Source: Henckelia pumila
Taxonomy: Eukaryota > Streptophyta > Magnoliopsida > Lamiales > Gesneriaceae
Assembly: GCF_033568475.1 (NCBI RefSeq)
Contig: NC_133121.1
Span: forward strand, 194,504,664-194,568,663
Length of the DNA stretch: 64,000 nt
Reading direction: 5' to 3'
In this document: one piece after another, positions 10,752 through 24,128 of the stretch
Layout of the letters: each line of letters starts with the position of its first letter
Numbering within the stretch: the first letter of the stretch is position 1
Made by a program: the position numbers and the translations under genes
The notes under the pieces: generated by a model
Told to the model about the DNA's origin: nothing
What the model saw: the letters and a program-made list of their open reading frames with translations, nothing else
Database searches by the model: none

Positions 10752-10998
10752 AACAAAAAGAAGAGAAGGACAAGATTTCTTGAGGGAATTTCTTTTCTTA
10801 TTTTATTTCCGATTACCAGTACATTTGTTTATACAGAGCTTGGGAAGAAAAGAATCCCTTGATCTATGTAAATTCAGAACATAAATATAGTTGTATCCCA
10901 ATAATCAAGCAAGGAAATAATACAGATTACACATAATATGTTATTACTTTGGTAAGGAATAATCATCCGGATTTTGTGCTGATTTTGAATTCTCTATA
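10752..10998 (-). repeat. Copia-1 3' LTR
   Basis: It matches 24129-24376 along its whole length with scattered differences, for example GATTACCAGTACAT and TAATCATCCGGATTTTGTG in both. On the element strand it starts TATAGAGAATTC rather than TG. Its outer end is uncertain by a few bases. Confidence 0.85.
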
Positions 10999-12651
10999 TT
11001 CCCCCTCAAACTTGTCTGCGGGAGAGGCCAAAGACCAAGTTTGACACGTAAACCAGCAAGAGCCTTGCGAGTTAGAGGCTTGGTAAAAATATCTGCAAGT
11101 TGAAGAGAAGATGGAACAAAACGAGTGACGAGTGATCCAAGGGCGACCTTTTTCCGAACAAAATGGTAGTCAATTTCAATGTGTTTAGTCCGTTCATGAA
11201 AGACAGGGTTTGTGGTCAAGTGTAAAGCCGATATATTGTCACAAAAAAAGATGAGAAAGCTTAGGTTGCACAACACCAATATCACGAAGAATGTAGGAAA
11301 TCCATGTTAATTCGGCAGTGGTGGAGGCAAGAGCTCGGTACTCTGCTTCAGCAGTAGAACTAGCAACAGTGGGTTGCTTTTTAGCACTCCATGAAATGCA
11401 GTTAGAACCAAGAAAGGTGCAACAACCTGTTGTCGATTGTCGAGTATCTTTACAGCCAACCCAATCAGCATCGGCAAAGGCAAACAAGTCAAGGCTACTA
11501 TGCGCCAAGAGACACATTCCAAGGTGGAGTGTCCCATGAATATACCGTAATATGCGCTTAACCAGAAGAAAATCAGTAACTGTAGGTGAATGCATGTGTT
11601 GGAAAGCTGTATTAACAGCGAAAGATAGGTCTGGTCTGGTCAGCGTGAGATATTGAAGCGCACCCACCAAGCTTCGGAAATGATATGGGTTGTCATAGAG
11701 CTTGTCAGCATTTTCAATTGTTGATTCTTTAGATGGCATTGGAGTAAAAACTGGTTTGCAGTGACTCATAAGTGCACGGTTTAGTAAATCAGAAGCATAC
11801 TTCCTTTGTGAGAGGAAAATACCATCTGAAGTTCTAGTCACCTCAATACCCAAAAAATAATGAAGGTCCCCAAGATCTTTCATAGAAAATACGTTGTTAA
11901 GGTCACAAACGAGTTGATCAAGAAGCTTCGAAGAGTCGCCTGTGAGTATAATATCATCAACATAAAGTATAAGTAAAAGGGTATGACCATTGTGGCGATA
12001 CACAAATAAAGAAGGGTCAGTAGTACTGCAAAAGAAGCCATATTGAAGGAGAAAATCACTGAATTTGTCAAACCAAGCACGAGCTGCTTGTTTAAGACCG
12101 TACAGTGCCTTGCGGAGTAAGAACACGTGATCTGAATGTAACTCATCTTGGAATCCAGGTGGTTATTCCATATAGACAGGGACATCGAGATTTCCGTGGA
12201 TAAAGGAATTTTTAACATCAAGTTGCCGAATTTTCCACTTCTGTACGACAGCAATAGTTAGGAAAAAACGAATGCTGCCCGGCTTAATGACAGGACTAAA
12301 TGTGTCCAGAAAATCAACCCCTTCTTCTTGATGAAATCCTTTTGCCACTAGACGAGCTTTAAGTCTTTCTAAGCTCCCATCAGCATGAATATTTGTCTTG
12401 AATACCCATTTACAACCAATAACATTCATGGTTGAGGAACGTGGAATAAGTTCCCATGTCTTATTATGAGCAAGAGCCTCCATTTCAGCAATCATAGCAG
12501 CTTTCCAACCAGGATGTTTGAGAGCTACAGTAACATTCTTAGGTTCTGAAGGAATAGATGAGACAACGAGGTTAGCATATTTGGGATTTGGTTTGTAGAT
12601 ACCTGCTTGGGATCTTGTGGTCATCGTATGAGTGGAGGGTTGAAAAACCAA
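10944..12651 (-). pseudogene. Copia-1 reverse transcriptase and RNase H
   Basis: The first part (12163-12651) holds VFKTNIHADGSLERLKARLV and LDVKNSFIHGNL. After an in-frame TAA at 12163-12165 the second (11239-12126) holds LYGLKQAARAWFDKF, the catalytic YVDDIILTG and the RNase H motif SSTAEAEYRAL. A frameshift near 11240-11285 precedes the C-terminal [11 protein letters not shown], then LADIFTKPL. The catalytic box is intact, but the element cannot make a full polyprotein. Confidence 0.88.
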
Positions 12652-12711
12652 ACCAGTTAGAGTCGACTCGACATGCCGAATGTTGTCATCAGAAGTTGAT
12701 ATGCTGTGAGA

Positions 12712-13998
12712 TTAGTTGATGAGGAAGGATTGACTGCCAGAGGCTATACGATCTATTGGGATAGAATCGATGAACATTTTAGTAAGCTCTCGAGAGGATT
12801 CCAAATCAGTAGATGAATTGCAAGAGGCTGTATTGACCGGTGTTGGTGGAGGTGGTAACCAATTATGCAACTTTCCTTGCTCCCCCGGAATGGGTGCTGG
12901 AGATACATCTTTGGATGCAAAAGGAAACTTTTTTTCATCAAATACAACATGTCGAGAAATATATACTCGTCCCGTCGGGCGGTATAGACATCGATAACCT
13001 TTGTGCTTCTCACTGTAGCCCAAAAATGCACTAGGAAAGGAATGAGCATCAAATTTGTTAGTTGAATATTTGCGCAAATATGGATAACAGCAAGAGACAA
13101 ATACTCGAAGAGAAGTATAATCAGGTTCTTTGTTAAACAACACAACATATGGACTTTTCATCTTCAAGGTTGGTGTTGGAAGCCGATTAATAAGAAAGTT
13201 CACTGTTGTAAAAGCTTCTACCCAATAGCACAAAGGCATGGATGCTTCAAAAAGTATTGCAATACCAAGTTCAACAATGTGCCGATGTTTTCTCTCTGCG
13301 ACCCCATTTTGCTCAGGAGTATGCGGACATGAAAATTGATGGTGTATGCCACAATTAGTGAGATGATCATTAAAGAGAGTGCTTGAAAATTCCCCACCTC
13401 CATCAGATTGGAATATTTTTATTTTCCTCTCTAAATGATTCTCCACCAATTTCTGAAAAGAGATAAATACTTCAAAAAAATCAGATTTCATTTTTAATGG
13501 ATATAACTAACAATAGCGTGAGAAATCGTCAATGAATACTGCATAGTAGCAAAACTGTTGTATTGAGACAGTTGGGGCCGGTCCCCATAAATCACAATGT
13601 AATTTTTGCAAAGGAAAAACTGATTTTGATTCAGAAAAGGAGAATGGTAATTTAGCACTCTTTCTGATTTGAAAACTATTACAAATACTTTTCGACAGCT
13701 TATTCACTTGAACTACTTTATTTATGCGCAGATGTTGCAAGATTTGTGCATTTGGGTGTCCCAACCGACGATGCCAAACGTCTTCATCTGCTGATCGATG
13801 GCGCTGAGAAAAATATGTTTCGAACTGATGTTCTTTGAAGGTGTATAGCCCTTGACGATTAGTGCCCGATATCATAACCTGATGCGTCTTCGAGTCCTTA
13901 AGACAGAAATGAGAACCATGAAATACAAAATAACATGGATAATCAGTGGTGAGTTGATGAACAAAGAGTAAATTTTTCTTGATTTCAGGAACAACCAA
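12712..13998 (-). pseudogene. Copia-1 GAG-pre-integrase and integrase
   Basis: The GAG-pre-integrase motif VWHRRLGHPN and the start of the integrase core (VFIDDFSRYC) lie in 13507-13998. After one in-frame stop at about 13507 the core continues with SDGGGEFSS and HTPEQNGVAERKHRH, which hold the second Asp and the Glu of the catalytic triad. A further stop lies at about 12712. All segments share one reading frame, so decay is by point stops rather than indels. Confidence 0.85.
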
Positions 13999-14046
13999 GA
14001 CATTCTGAAGAGGAATTGTGCATGATTTATTACCGATATGTCCATT

Positions 14047-14795
14047 TCAAATATGTCTAATTGGAATAGATTTTCCATTGCCTATCATCACACTGTCAGA
14101 TCCTTGATAAAGGACTAAGTTTGTAAGGTTACCTGCTTTATCGGTCATATGCGCATTTGCCCCAGTATCAGGGTGCCAATCAACAATTTGTGAATCAGTG
14201 ACATGAAGGGCAGCTAGAGCTTGAGGTATGTCATCACTTTGGTAGTTGTTGTCAAAGCGATGCCAACACTTAAGAGCATCATGTCCCATTTTCTTGCAAA
14301 TCTGACATGTAGGGGCAGCAGACATGAAATTATGTTTCTGTGGATTTTGGGATTGAACATGATCCGTAGGTCTGCCTCTTTGATTTTTTTGTGAAAAGCC
14401 GCGACCTTTGGAGTTAAACATCAATGTTACGCCTCTGCCTCTGTTATTGAATCGGTGTCCATTTTTGTTGCGTTGAGACACAAATGCCATTGCAGTATTT
14501 GGGCCAACTGATAAATTTTTATTGTTGCGCAACTCATAGCTTTGAAGTTGTGGTATAACTTCAACATAGCTTGGAATAGGCGTACGAAGCATAGTTGTTT
14601 TAAAAGACTCGTAGTTATCGCCGAGTCCTTCTAGCAGCCTGAAAAATTTGTTAGCATCTGACACAGGTTTGCCAATGGCATTTAATTGATCACGGATGGA
14701 TTTAAATTCATGAAGATAAGCAGCTAAAGGCTTATTCCCTTTTTCAACATGCTGTAACTGGGTCAAAAGATCAAATTCACGAGCGATGGAGCACT
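14047..14795 (-). pseudogene. Copia-1 gag C-terminus, zinc knuckle and start of protease
   Basis: This continues the interrupted gag. A CCHC zinc knuckle (CQICKKMGHDALKC) and the aspartic protease motif DTGANAHMTD are visible. The frame stops at about 14047-14049 and continues in the same frame into the next segment, so a single in-frame stop separates them. Confidence 0.85.
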
Positions 14796-14800
14796 GCGTG

Positions 14801-16773
14801 CTGTGAAGCCTCGGGTTGCTAATCTCATTCTTAGGGCAATTAGTAATTAAACATCATTAATAAACAAAGAAAGGAATAAGATCAAACAAATTTTTTATTT
14901 TTTTTTTCAAAGGGGGGTGCGCGGGGTCGGTTAAAAAGAGCAGACCGTTCGCCCCCTTAACCCAACTCTCGGGTTGTTAACAAAATAGGCAGCGCTCGGT
15001 CCGCTAAAAATAGCAGACCGAGCACAACATTGGACAGCCTTTTGCTCTGGTTTTTGGACAGCAAAAATTGATCTTTCCAACCCCTCCAATTCAACATAAT
15101 GATGTCCCAAAACATGTAGATATATATAGAACAAGATCTAAACATGTTTATAACAAGCTAATACATCAAAGTAGAGATTTGAATCCAACCAAAAGCATGA
15201 AATTATACAAAGTGTTCATCAATTCTTCAAGGACAACAACTAGAGTGTTTTATATCATGCTTTCTAGACTTAATATACATCATGTCACCAACAACAACCC
15301 GAGTCCACATATCTAGACTCTCTCATGAGCTACCCTTGTCGACTTTGGCCAACTCCTGCCCCATCTGTCGTCATGCACACATACAAAACAAGACAACAGC
15401 CAAAAACGTCCGGTGAGAATACAATCTCAGTATAATCAACATATATATGCGTTAAATTCAAACATATCGACTCTAAACATTTCAACTCAAGAATAGAGTA
15501 AATGCATATATAAATAATTGATTCCTATCACACTCTTTGCCATCAAGATTCGTATACGATCTTGACATGAATATCCATCTATCGTCGTCCCTTCGGACTA
15601 GAAAATAAGTTCGCCTCAGACCCTGTCATAAGAATCAATTCATATCTCATATCAAATAAGATCCACTACCTGAGATGGATCGACAACATCTTAACATAAT
15701 CAAAGCAATAAACAAGTATGTGATTTTAGCGGGACAAATCAAGAAGCTTCATTCTCGAGTTTCAAATTCCTGACTTGCGATGTCGTCTTATATCTTCGTA
15801 ACTCTCGGTTTTGAATACTTCAAATCTGAAATAGAACCATCAAAACATTCATCAAGTCTATCATATCAAAATCGAATCAAAACCAACAATAGATCATCAA
15901 TCATTCTCATTTTAAACCTCAACTTCTTCTTCTTCGGTTCAACTCGGAGTCTGGAGTTGTTAGCCTTCAAAACTCAACTGAAACTGAAGAATAAAAATGA
16001 TATAACATCAATAACATCTAAACAAAGATCCCAGCTCAGTCATAGGCTATCAAAGCGGTCTCAAAACATGAATCGACGGCGTAGCGATTGAAAATCGATA
16101 ACCGACAAAATATCGAAACCATTTCTAACTTCATACAACTCATCAGCAATATAACAGCAACAAACCAACATTTCAGAGGCTATATATATTGATCTACATG
16201 CTGGAAATCTTAACAAGTTCATTCAACAATACATCTTCGATCCGGTTTCGAATATACAAGCACTAGAATTCCAAAAACATGATAACAACATAAAATCTGA
16301 TCTCTGCTCATAAAATGATTTCGAAACCTATCAGAAACATCATAATACTTACACAAGATCGAATCCCTCGCCGCAAGGATTCCAGAACTATCTTCAGAAT
16401 CGAAATCGGATAACCGGAGCAAAAGTTACGGCGATTTAAAAATCGAATAAACAAAGAGAAAGGAAGGCCTCGACCCTTTGTTCAGAATTTTTCTGAAAGT
16501 ATTTGCATATCACACGTAGACATGCTGAGTAATCAAATAATAATCCGATAACTTCAAATATAATTTGCAGTTTAGCCCCTCAATTCTTCAATATTTGCAA
16601 TTTGGTCCTAGGCCCTTATTTTAATTCAATTTCAATCCTAAATAATTTAAGAATATTAGAATTTAAATCAAAACTCTAAATATTTCCAAATTAAATATAC
16701 TCGGATTAAAATTAAATAATCTCGGATTAAATTAAATAATCCTGGATTAAATTAAATAATCCTGGGCCTTACA
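14801..16773 (-). repeat. Gypsy-1 3' LTR
   Basis: It is about 1.97 kb and matches 21744-23705 with perhaps 2-4% differences and short indels by eye. It includes a long hairpin at 14994-15023 and a TATTTAATTTAATC-type repeat at its right end. Short ORFs inside it are not genes. Confidence 0.9.
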
Positions 16774-16932
16774 TTTCTCCCCCACTAAGACATGAGTTCG
16801 TCCTCGAATTCATAAACAGTCAAGATATGCAGTCTGTATACACATAAGAATAAAGAATAACAGAAAACTGAATAAGAACTCACATCAGTGGAATAGATAA
16901 GGAAATCTCTGTCTCATGTCATCTTCAACTTC

Positions 16933-18276
16933 CTATGTTGCTTCTTCAACTCCGTGCCGACTCCATTGAATCTTCACCAATGGAATGGTCTTCGTTCGGA
17001 GTTTCTTTTCTTTTCTATCAAGTATCTGAATCGGTTGTTTAAAGTAGCTAAGAGTTTCATCCAATTCAGCTTCATCAGATCGAATAATATGCGACGCATC
17101 AGATAGATATTTTCTCAGCATAGATACATGAAAGACATCATGTATTCCGGATAAAGATGGAGGAAGAGCGAGTCGATAAGCAAGATTGCCTATCTTCTCG
17201 AGTATCTCATACGGCCCAATAAATTGCAGAGATAACTTTCCTCGCTTTCCAAATCTGACTGTGCCCCTGAATGGTGAAATCTTCAAGAATACTCTATCCC
17301 CTTGCTCAAAAGATAGCGGTCGACGTCGAACATTCCCATATCTGGTCTGTCTGTGCTGCGCTGTTCTCATCCTCTGCTGAATCAACTTCACATTTTCAGT
17401 CATTTGTCTAATCATATCCGGTCCCAACTCAGGCACCTCTGACACATCATCCCAATATAATGGCTATCGACACTTCCTCCCATACAATGCTTCAAATGGA
17501 GCCATCTCTATACTCATCTTATAACTGTTATTGTAAGAGAATTCCACAAGTGGTATAAAATCTTGCCATGCAACACCAAAATCAAGTATTACAGCTCTAA
17601 GAATATCCTCAAGAGTCTGAATAGTTCGTTCAGATTGACCATCAGTTTGAGGATGATAGGCGGTACTCAAATGTAAACGCGTACCTAGAGCTTCATGTAG
17701 GCTATGCCAAAAGTGCGAAGTAAATCTAGGATCTCGATCAGATACAATCAATTTTGGCACACCATGTAGTCTTACCACTGCTTGAATATAGAGATCTGCC
17801 ATTTGATCATGACGATAAGTCATTCGATATGGAATAAAACATGCAGATTTTGTCAGCCTGTCAATGATCACCCAAATAGCATCGCAACCTCGGGATGATC
17901 GTGGTAACTTCGTCACAAAATCCATGGAAATATGGTCCCATTTCCATTCAGAAATAGATAAACTCTGTAATAAGCCACTTGGTTTCTTCCTCTCAGCCTT
18001 CACCTGTTGGCAATTCAGACATTTTGATCCCAATTCAGTCACATCCGACTTCATTTGTTTCCACCAGTACTGATTCTTCAAATCGTTGTACATTTTTCTG
18101 CCTCCAGGGTGAATACTGAATCGACTACAATGAGCTTCTTTCAAAATATTCCGTTTCAAATCTAAAAGATCGGGAACAACAATTCGGTTATTCACATACA
18201 GAATATCATCATCACTAACCTTGTACTCATACTGATGTCCGGATCTGATCATTTCAATCGATTTATGAACATTCAA
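16933..18276 (-). pseudogene. Gypsy-1 integrase and chromodomain-like C-terminus
   Basis: The zinc finger (HCSRFSIHPGGRKMYNDL, then CLNCQQVKA), the core (VIIDRLTKSACFI, SDRDPRFTSHFW, YHPQTDGQSERTI) and the C-terminal YRLALPPSLSGIHDVFHVSM are present. After an in-frame TAG at about 17462-17464 the frame continues to ILDRKEKKLRTKTIPLVKIQ, then WSRHGVEEAT, which resembles the chromodomain-like tail of Tekay/Del chromoviruses. Confidence 0.88.
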
Positions 18277-18390
18277 ATCAGATTTCTATGCTTCTTTGAT
18301 TCGAATCAATAATTCAGGTTCAACACTGATAGCATAAATTCTCATCGGTCTTCCATTTGTCTCAAATATATAGCCAGAAATATAGCAATC

Positions 18391-19728
18391 TTAAATCAAA
18401 GTAGATACACCTATAGTAGACAAAGATAAAACACATACCTTTCTACTTAGGGCATCAGCTGCTACATTCGACTTTCCTGGATAATATTTGATTTCACAGT
18501 CAAAATCTTTCAATAAATCGAGCCATCTTCGTTGTCTCATGTTCAGTTCAGACTGTGAGAATAGATACTTCAAACTTTTGTGATCAGAAAAGATTTCAAA
18601 ATTTTTGCCATACAGATAATGTCGCCAGATCTTCAGTGCAAAGACAATGGCTGCCAATTCAAGATCATGAATTGGATATCTAACTTCATGTGGTTTCAGT
18701 TGTCGAGAAGAATAAGCGACAACATGTCCTCTCTGCATCAAAACACATCTCAATCCTCGGTGAGAAGCATCGCAATAAACAACAAAATCATCAGTACCTG
18801 AAGGGATTGTCAAGACTGGTGTTGTAGTCAATCTTTTCTTCAGCTCAAGAAAACTAGTTTCACACGCTTCAGACCATACAAACGGAGCATTCTTCTGTGT
18901 AAGTTGAGTAATAGGCTTTGCAATAGACGAGAAGTCTCGGATAAATCCACGATAATATCCTGCCAAACCCATAAAACTTCTGATTTCTGGCACAGATGTC
19001 GGTCTCTGCCAACTGATCACAACTTCAACTTTACTCGGATCAACTGCAATACCATCTCCTGAAATAATATGACCCAAAAATACCACCTGTTTCAACCAAA
19101 ACTCACATTTGGATAGCTTCGCATACAGTTTCTCCTCTCTTAACGTTTTCAAAACTGTTCTCAAGTGGTCAGCATGATCACATAAATTCTTGGAGTAAAT
19201 TAAAATATCATCGATAAATATGATCACGAAGTCATCTAGATACTTTTGAAATACCCTATTCATCAGTCCCATAAATACTGCTGGTGCATTCGTTAGACCA
19301 AAAGGCATGACTATAAATTCATAATGGCCATACCTGGTTCTAAATGCAGTCTTAGGGATATCTTCATCTCTTACCCTCAGTTGATGATAGCCAGATCGTA
19401 AATCAATCTTCGAATATGCTGACGAACCCTGCAATTGATCAAATAAATCATCGATACGAGGTAAAGGATAGCGATTCTTTACCGTTGCTTTGTTCAATTG
19501 CCGATAGTCAATACATAACCTCATCGATCCGTCTTTCTTTCTAACAAACAAAACCGGAGCTCCCCAGGGAGAAACACTCGGTCTAATATAACCTTTGGCT
19601 ACCAGATCTTCAAGCTGTTCTTTTAGTTCTTTCAATTCAATTGGTGCCATATGGTAAGGTGCTTTCGATATCGGTTGTGTACCTGGCATCAATTCTATAC
19701 TGAATTCTACCTCTCGAAACGGAGGCAA
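18391..19728 (-). pseudogene. Gypsy-1 reverse transcriptase and RNase H
   Basis: Visible motifs in order are [39 protein letters not shown], the catalytic [20 protein letters not shown], and the RNase H segments YCDASHRGL and [11 protein letters not shown]. The 445-codon frame is open. It ends at about 18391 by a stop before integrase. Confidence 0.9.
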
Positions 19729-19933
19729 TCCCAGAATCTAGTCAAGAAAGACATCAGCAAATTCACTAACCACTGGCAAGTCAGCCAATTTCGGGCTAGT
19801 CTTCAGTACATCAACTGCATAGATAAGAAATCATTATGCCCCTTTATGTAATAAGTCAGTCATAGAAAGAACAAATATCAAAGGAATTCTGGCTCGTGAA
19901 CCCTTACCATAGAATTTCCACTCGTCAGCCATA

Positions 19934-20308
19934 TCAGATCTGAATCTTATGGAAACAGTCAACTGTAGCTCTGTACTTGGTTAGCATATCGATACCGATA
20001 ATACAATCAAAATCAGATAAACGAAGAACAATACAGTCCAGCTCAATCTCACTACCTTCGTACTGTAGCACACAATTTCTGACAAACTTTACAGATAATA
20101 TACCTTTTCCCAATGGTGAAGATATAGATACTACAGTAGCTAAAAGGTCAACAGGCAATTCATGTAATGCAACAAATTGCTCAGATATAAATGTGTGTGA
20201 GGCACCTGTATCGACTAACACATAAGCAGGATAACCATAAATAGAGCAGTTACCTGCAATCACATCATCAGGCGCTGCTTGTTCTTGCTCCTCAGTCAAT
20301 GCAAACAC
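19934..20308 (-). pseudogene. Gypsy-1 aspartic protease
   Basis: The active-site motif VDTGASHTFIS is present, followed by [20 protein letters not shown]. It lies in the same frame as gag after a single stop. The next domain (reverse transcriptase) is in another frame, so a frameshift lies between 19934 and 19728. Confidence 0.85.
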
Positions 20309-20314
20309 TTGCGC

Positions 20315-21451
20315 TTATTGCCTTGGAGGTTGATTCACTGACTGACCTCCTCCTCCTCTACCTTGTGCTACGGGTTGTGGTTGAAATGAATGCACAGAAG
20401 ATCTTGATTGGGCCACTGGTATCGATGATCCAATACCCTGTGCACCTCCAGAACCACGCTGTGGACAGACTCGTGCAAAATGATCTGTCTGATTGCAAAT
20501 GTGATAAGTACCAAAAACTCCTCGGCATTGATAACTGGTATGACGTCCTCCACACTTGGTACAATACACATCAGATTTCTGTCCAGCTTTAAACTGTCGG
20601 GATCCACTTGAACTTGAAGAACTACCACCTGGACGTTTAAACTATTTGCTTTTGCCTTTAAAGAAATTTTTCTTACCACTACTACTACCTCCTGCATCAA
20701 ATCGAGGTGGTGGTGGAATCTGTGTTTGCTCTTACGGTTGTCTCACTGGCTGTGGCACAAAATGTGCTCCTCGTTGCCTCAGTATTCCTGCTTCAGCCCC
20801 CTTTGCACGATTCAGAGCATCGGCAAAGGTATTCGGTCTTCCCGAATTGACAAGAGTAAACACATCTGGATTCAAGCCATTTATAAATTGATCAGCTTGA
20901 GCTTCATCACTGGCAGCAATATGTGGAGCAAACTTCAACAGGCTAGTGAACTTTGCAACATATTCTTCGATATTTAAATGTCCCTGTTGCAAACTTGCAA
21001 ACTCTGCTCCTTTGTCCTTTCGATAAGAAACAGGAAAGAACCGTTGATAGAAAGCAGTTCGAAACACTAACCAGATAATAACAGTACCTTTATTTTCAAA
21101 TGCTCTCTTTGTCGCTATCCACCAACTCTTTGCAAGGCCATGTAGTTGATGAATCACCAGTATCACACGATGATCATCTGTATAGTCAAGGGATTCAAAT
21201 AACTGCTCGATATCCTCCAACCAATTCTCACAATCAACAGAGTTCTCAGTGCCTTGTAGCGTCGGTGGTTTGAAGGATTGAAATCGTTTCAGCAGTTTTT
21301 CCTTAGGATTTGCATCACCACTCATCGTATCAACAGACGTACTACCCTGTCCTAATTCAGGTGCTGTTACTGGTACCTGTGCAGCATTAGTCTGTTCTGG
21401 CTGATTCACTGCCAATGTCTGTCTAGTAGTCGTTGCTGGTCGAGGAATCAT
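20315..21451 (-). pseudogene. Gypsy-1 gag
   Basis: It starts MIPRPATTTRQ at 21451 and contains LLKRFQSFKPPTLQG, GLAKSWWIATKRAF, FFPVSYRKDKGAEF and GLNPDVFTLV, a typical plant chromovirus capsid. An in-frame TAA ends the first part at 20732. The same frame resumes to a degenerate zinc-knuckle region (TKCGGRHTSYQC, then HICNQTDHFARVCP) and stops again at 20315. Confidence 0.85.
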
Positions 21452-21743
21452 ATCTGATAATCAAACAGATTAGTGTACAACTCATCAGCATATCATAACA
21501 CAATTATGTTTCAGTTCGCCTCTGATAAGCACACAATGCCTTCTCAAGAGATCGAGTTCTGATTCAATTGTAGTCTAACATGCTTCCAATATTATCAGAT
21601 AACAAATAGCATGCAATTCTTAAAGCTGTAAATCATTTCAAATAATAAACATGCTTCAAGAATAAATAAATCAAAATAGAAGACTCGATCAACCCCACTC
21701 ATCTATTCTTAGTCCGAGAAAATTAGGCTTTGATACCACCTGT

Positions 21744-23705
21744 TGTGAAGCCTCGGGTTGCTAATCTCATTCTTAGGGCAATTAGTAATTAAACATCATT
21801 AATAAACAAAGGAAGGAATAAGATCAAACAAATTTTTTTTCAAAGGGGGGTGCGCGGGGTTGGTTAAAAAGAGCAGACCGTTCGCCCCCTTAACCCAACT
21901 CTCGGGTTGTGAACAAAATAGGCAGCGCTCGGTCCGCTAAAAAGAGCAGACCGAGCACAACATTGGACAGCCTTTTGCTCTGGTTTTTGGACAGCAAAAA
22001 TTGGTCTTTCCAACCCCTCCAATTCAACATAATGATGTCCCAAAACATGTAGATATATATAGAACAAGATCTAAACATGTTTATAACAAGCTAATACATC
22101 AAATTAGAGATTTGAATCCAACCAAAAGCATGAAATTATACAAAGTGTTCATCAATTCTTCAAGAACAACAACTAGAGTGTTTTCTATCATGCTTTCTAG
22201 ACTTAATATACATCATTTCACCAACAACAACCCGAGTCCACATATCTAGACTCTCTCATGAGCTACCCTCATCGACTTTGCCAGCTCCTGCCCCATCTGT
22301 CGTCATGCACACATACAAAACAAGACAACAGCCGAAAACATCCGGTGAGAATACAATCTCAGTATAATCAACATATATACGCATTAAATTCAAACATATC
22401 GACTCTAAACATTTCAACTCAAGAATAGAGTAAACTCATATATAAAGAATTGATTCCTATCACACTCTTTTCCATTAAGATTCGTATACGATCTTGACAT
22501 GGATATCCATCTATCGTCGTCCATTCGGACTAAAAAATAAGTTCGCCTCAGACCCTGGCATAAGAATCAATTCAAATCTCATATCAAATAAGATCCACTA
22601 CTGAGATGGATCGACAACATCATAATATAATCAAAGCAATAAACAAGTATGTGATTTTTGCGGGACAACTCAAGAAGCTTAATTCTCGAGTTTCAAATCC
22701 CTGACTTGCGATGTCGTCTTATACCTTCGTAACTCTCGGTTTTGAATACTTCAAATCTGAAATAGAACCATCAAAACATTCATTCAAGTCTATCATATCA
22801 AAATCGAATCAAAACCAACAATAGATCATCAATCATTCTCATTTCAAACCTCAACTTCTTCTTCTTCGGTTCAACTCGGAGTCTAGAGTCGTTAGCCTTC
22901 AAAACTCAACTGAAACTGAAGAATAAAAATGATATAACATCAATAACATCTAAACAAAGATCCCAGCTCAGTCATAGGCTATCAAAGCGGTCTCAAAACA
23001 CGAATCAACGGCGTAGCGATTGAAAATCGATAACCGACGAAATATCGAAACCATTTCTAACTTCATATACAACTCATCAGCAATATAACAGCAATAAACC
23101 AACATTTCAGAGGCTATATATATCGATCTACATGCTAGAAATCATAACAAGTTCATTCAACAATCCATTTTCGATCCGGTTTCGAATATACAAGCACTAA
23201 AATTCCAAGAACATGATAACAACATAAAATCTGATCTCTGCTCATAAAATGATTTTGAAACCTATCAGAAACATCATAATACTTGCACAAGATTGAAGCC
23301 CTCGCCGCAAGGATTCCAGAACTATCTTCAAAATCGAAATCGGATAACCGGAGCAAAAGTTACGGCGATTTGAAAATCGGAAAAACAAAGAGAAAGGAAG
23401 GTCTCGGCCCTTGTTCAGAATTTTCCTGAAAGTATTTGCATATCACACGTATACATGCTGAGTAATCAAATAATAATCCGATAACTTCAAATATAATTTG
23501 CAGTTTAGCCCCTCAATTTTTCAATATTTTCAATTTGGTCCTAGGCCCTTATTTTAATTCAATTTCAATCCTAAATAATTTAAGAATATTAGAATTTAAA
23601 TCAAAACTCTAAATATTCCCAAATTAAATATACTTGGAATAAAATTAAATAATCTCGGATTAAATTAAATAATGTGGATTAAATTAAATAATCTCGGGCC
23701 TTACA
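21744..23705 (-). repeat. Gypsy-1 5' LTR
   Basis: This is the partner of 14801-16773. On the element strand it starts TGTAAGGCCCGAG and ends near GGCTTCACA, followed by a few bases and the primer binding site. Confidence 0.9.
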
Positions 23706-24063
23706 GCGTGTAGTGTTCGGTTAGAGTTTTCCATACCTGTGCAGCCGTTTTATGTCCTACAGAATGGCCAAAAACATCTTCAGAGAGTGTTCCGATAACC
23801 CATGATTTCACCAGTCGATCTGTGCGCGTCAATGACGCATGATCTGGGTTGTAGATTTGTTTTCCATCTTGCTCTGAATATTGTGGTGGGGCTGTTGTCT
23901 CACCAATAAGGAACCCAAGAAGGCCCTGGCTTTCGATTGGAGACAGAACTTGTGTTTTCCACAGTAGATAATTGTTATCATTTAGTTTCAAGCTTACAAA
24001 GTTGGCCACATTAATATTTGAAGGGAAAGGGTATTTAGTATTGGAGGAGGAAGTAGGGGCCAT
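23706..24063 (-). pseudogene. Copia-1 gag, N-terminal part
   Basis: It begins MAPTSSSN and contains LNDNNYLLWKTQVL, then VWKTLTEHYT, the start of a copia gag (retrotran_gag / UBN2 type) that forms the particle. The frame ends where the Gypsy element has inserted and resumes at 14798. The target duplication GCGTG (14796-14800 and 23706-23710) joins the two parts in frame. Confidence 0.85.
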
Positions 24064-24128
24064 AATTCTGACTTGAGATATAATTTGAAGGGAAAGGTCT
24101 ACATGCCCTTGCAGGGCTTTGATACCAC

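Larger units (their letters stand above)
14801..23705 (-). mobile_element. Ty3/Gypsy chromovirus (Gypsy-1, Tekay/Del-like), decayed
   Basis: LTRs at 14801-16773 and about 21744-23705, a 5-bp target duplication GCGTG (14796-14800 and 23706-23710), a tRNA-Met type primer binding site (GGTGGTATCAAAGCC on the minus strand, about 21726-21740) and a polypurine tract (AGTGGGGGAGAAA, about 16774-16786) define the element. Domain order is gag, protease, reverse transcriptase, RNase H, integrase and a C-terminal chromodomain-like segment. It has several in-frame stops and one frameshift. It sits inside Copia-1. Confidence 0.92.

Noticed and set aside
14931-16422. ORFs repeated at 14931-16422 and 21864-23356
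   Set aside because: They are LTR sequence of Gypsy-1. The paired copies differ by substitutions without sign of coding constraint.
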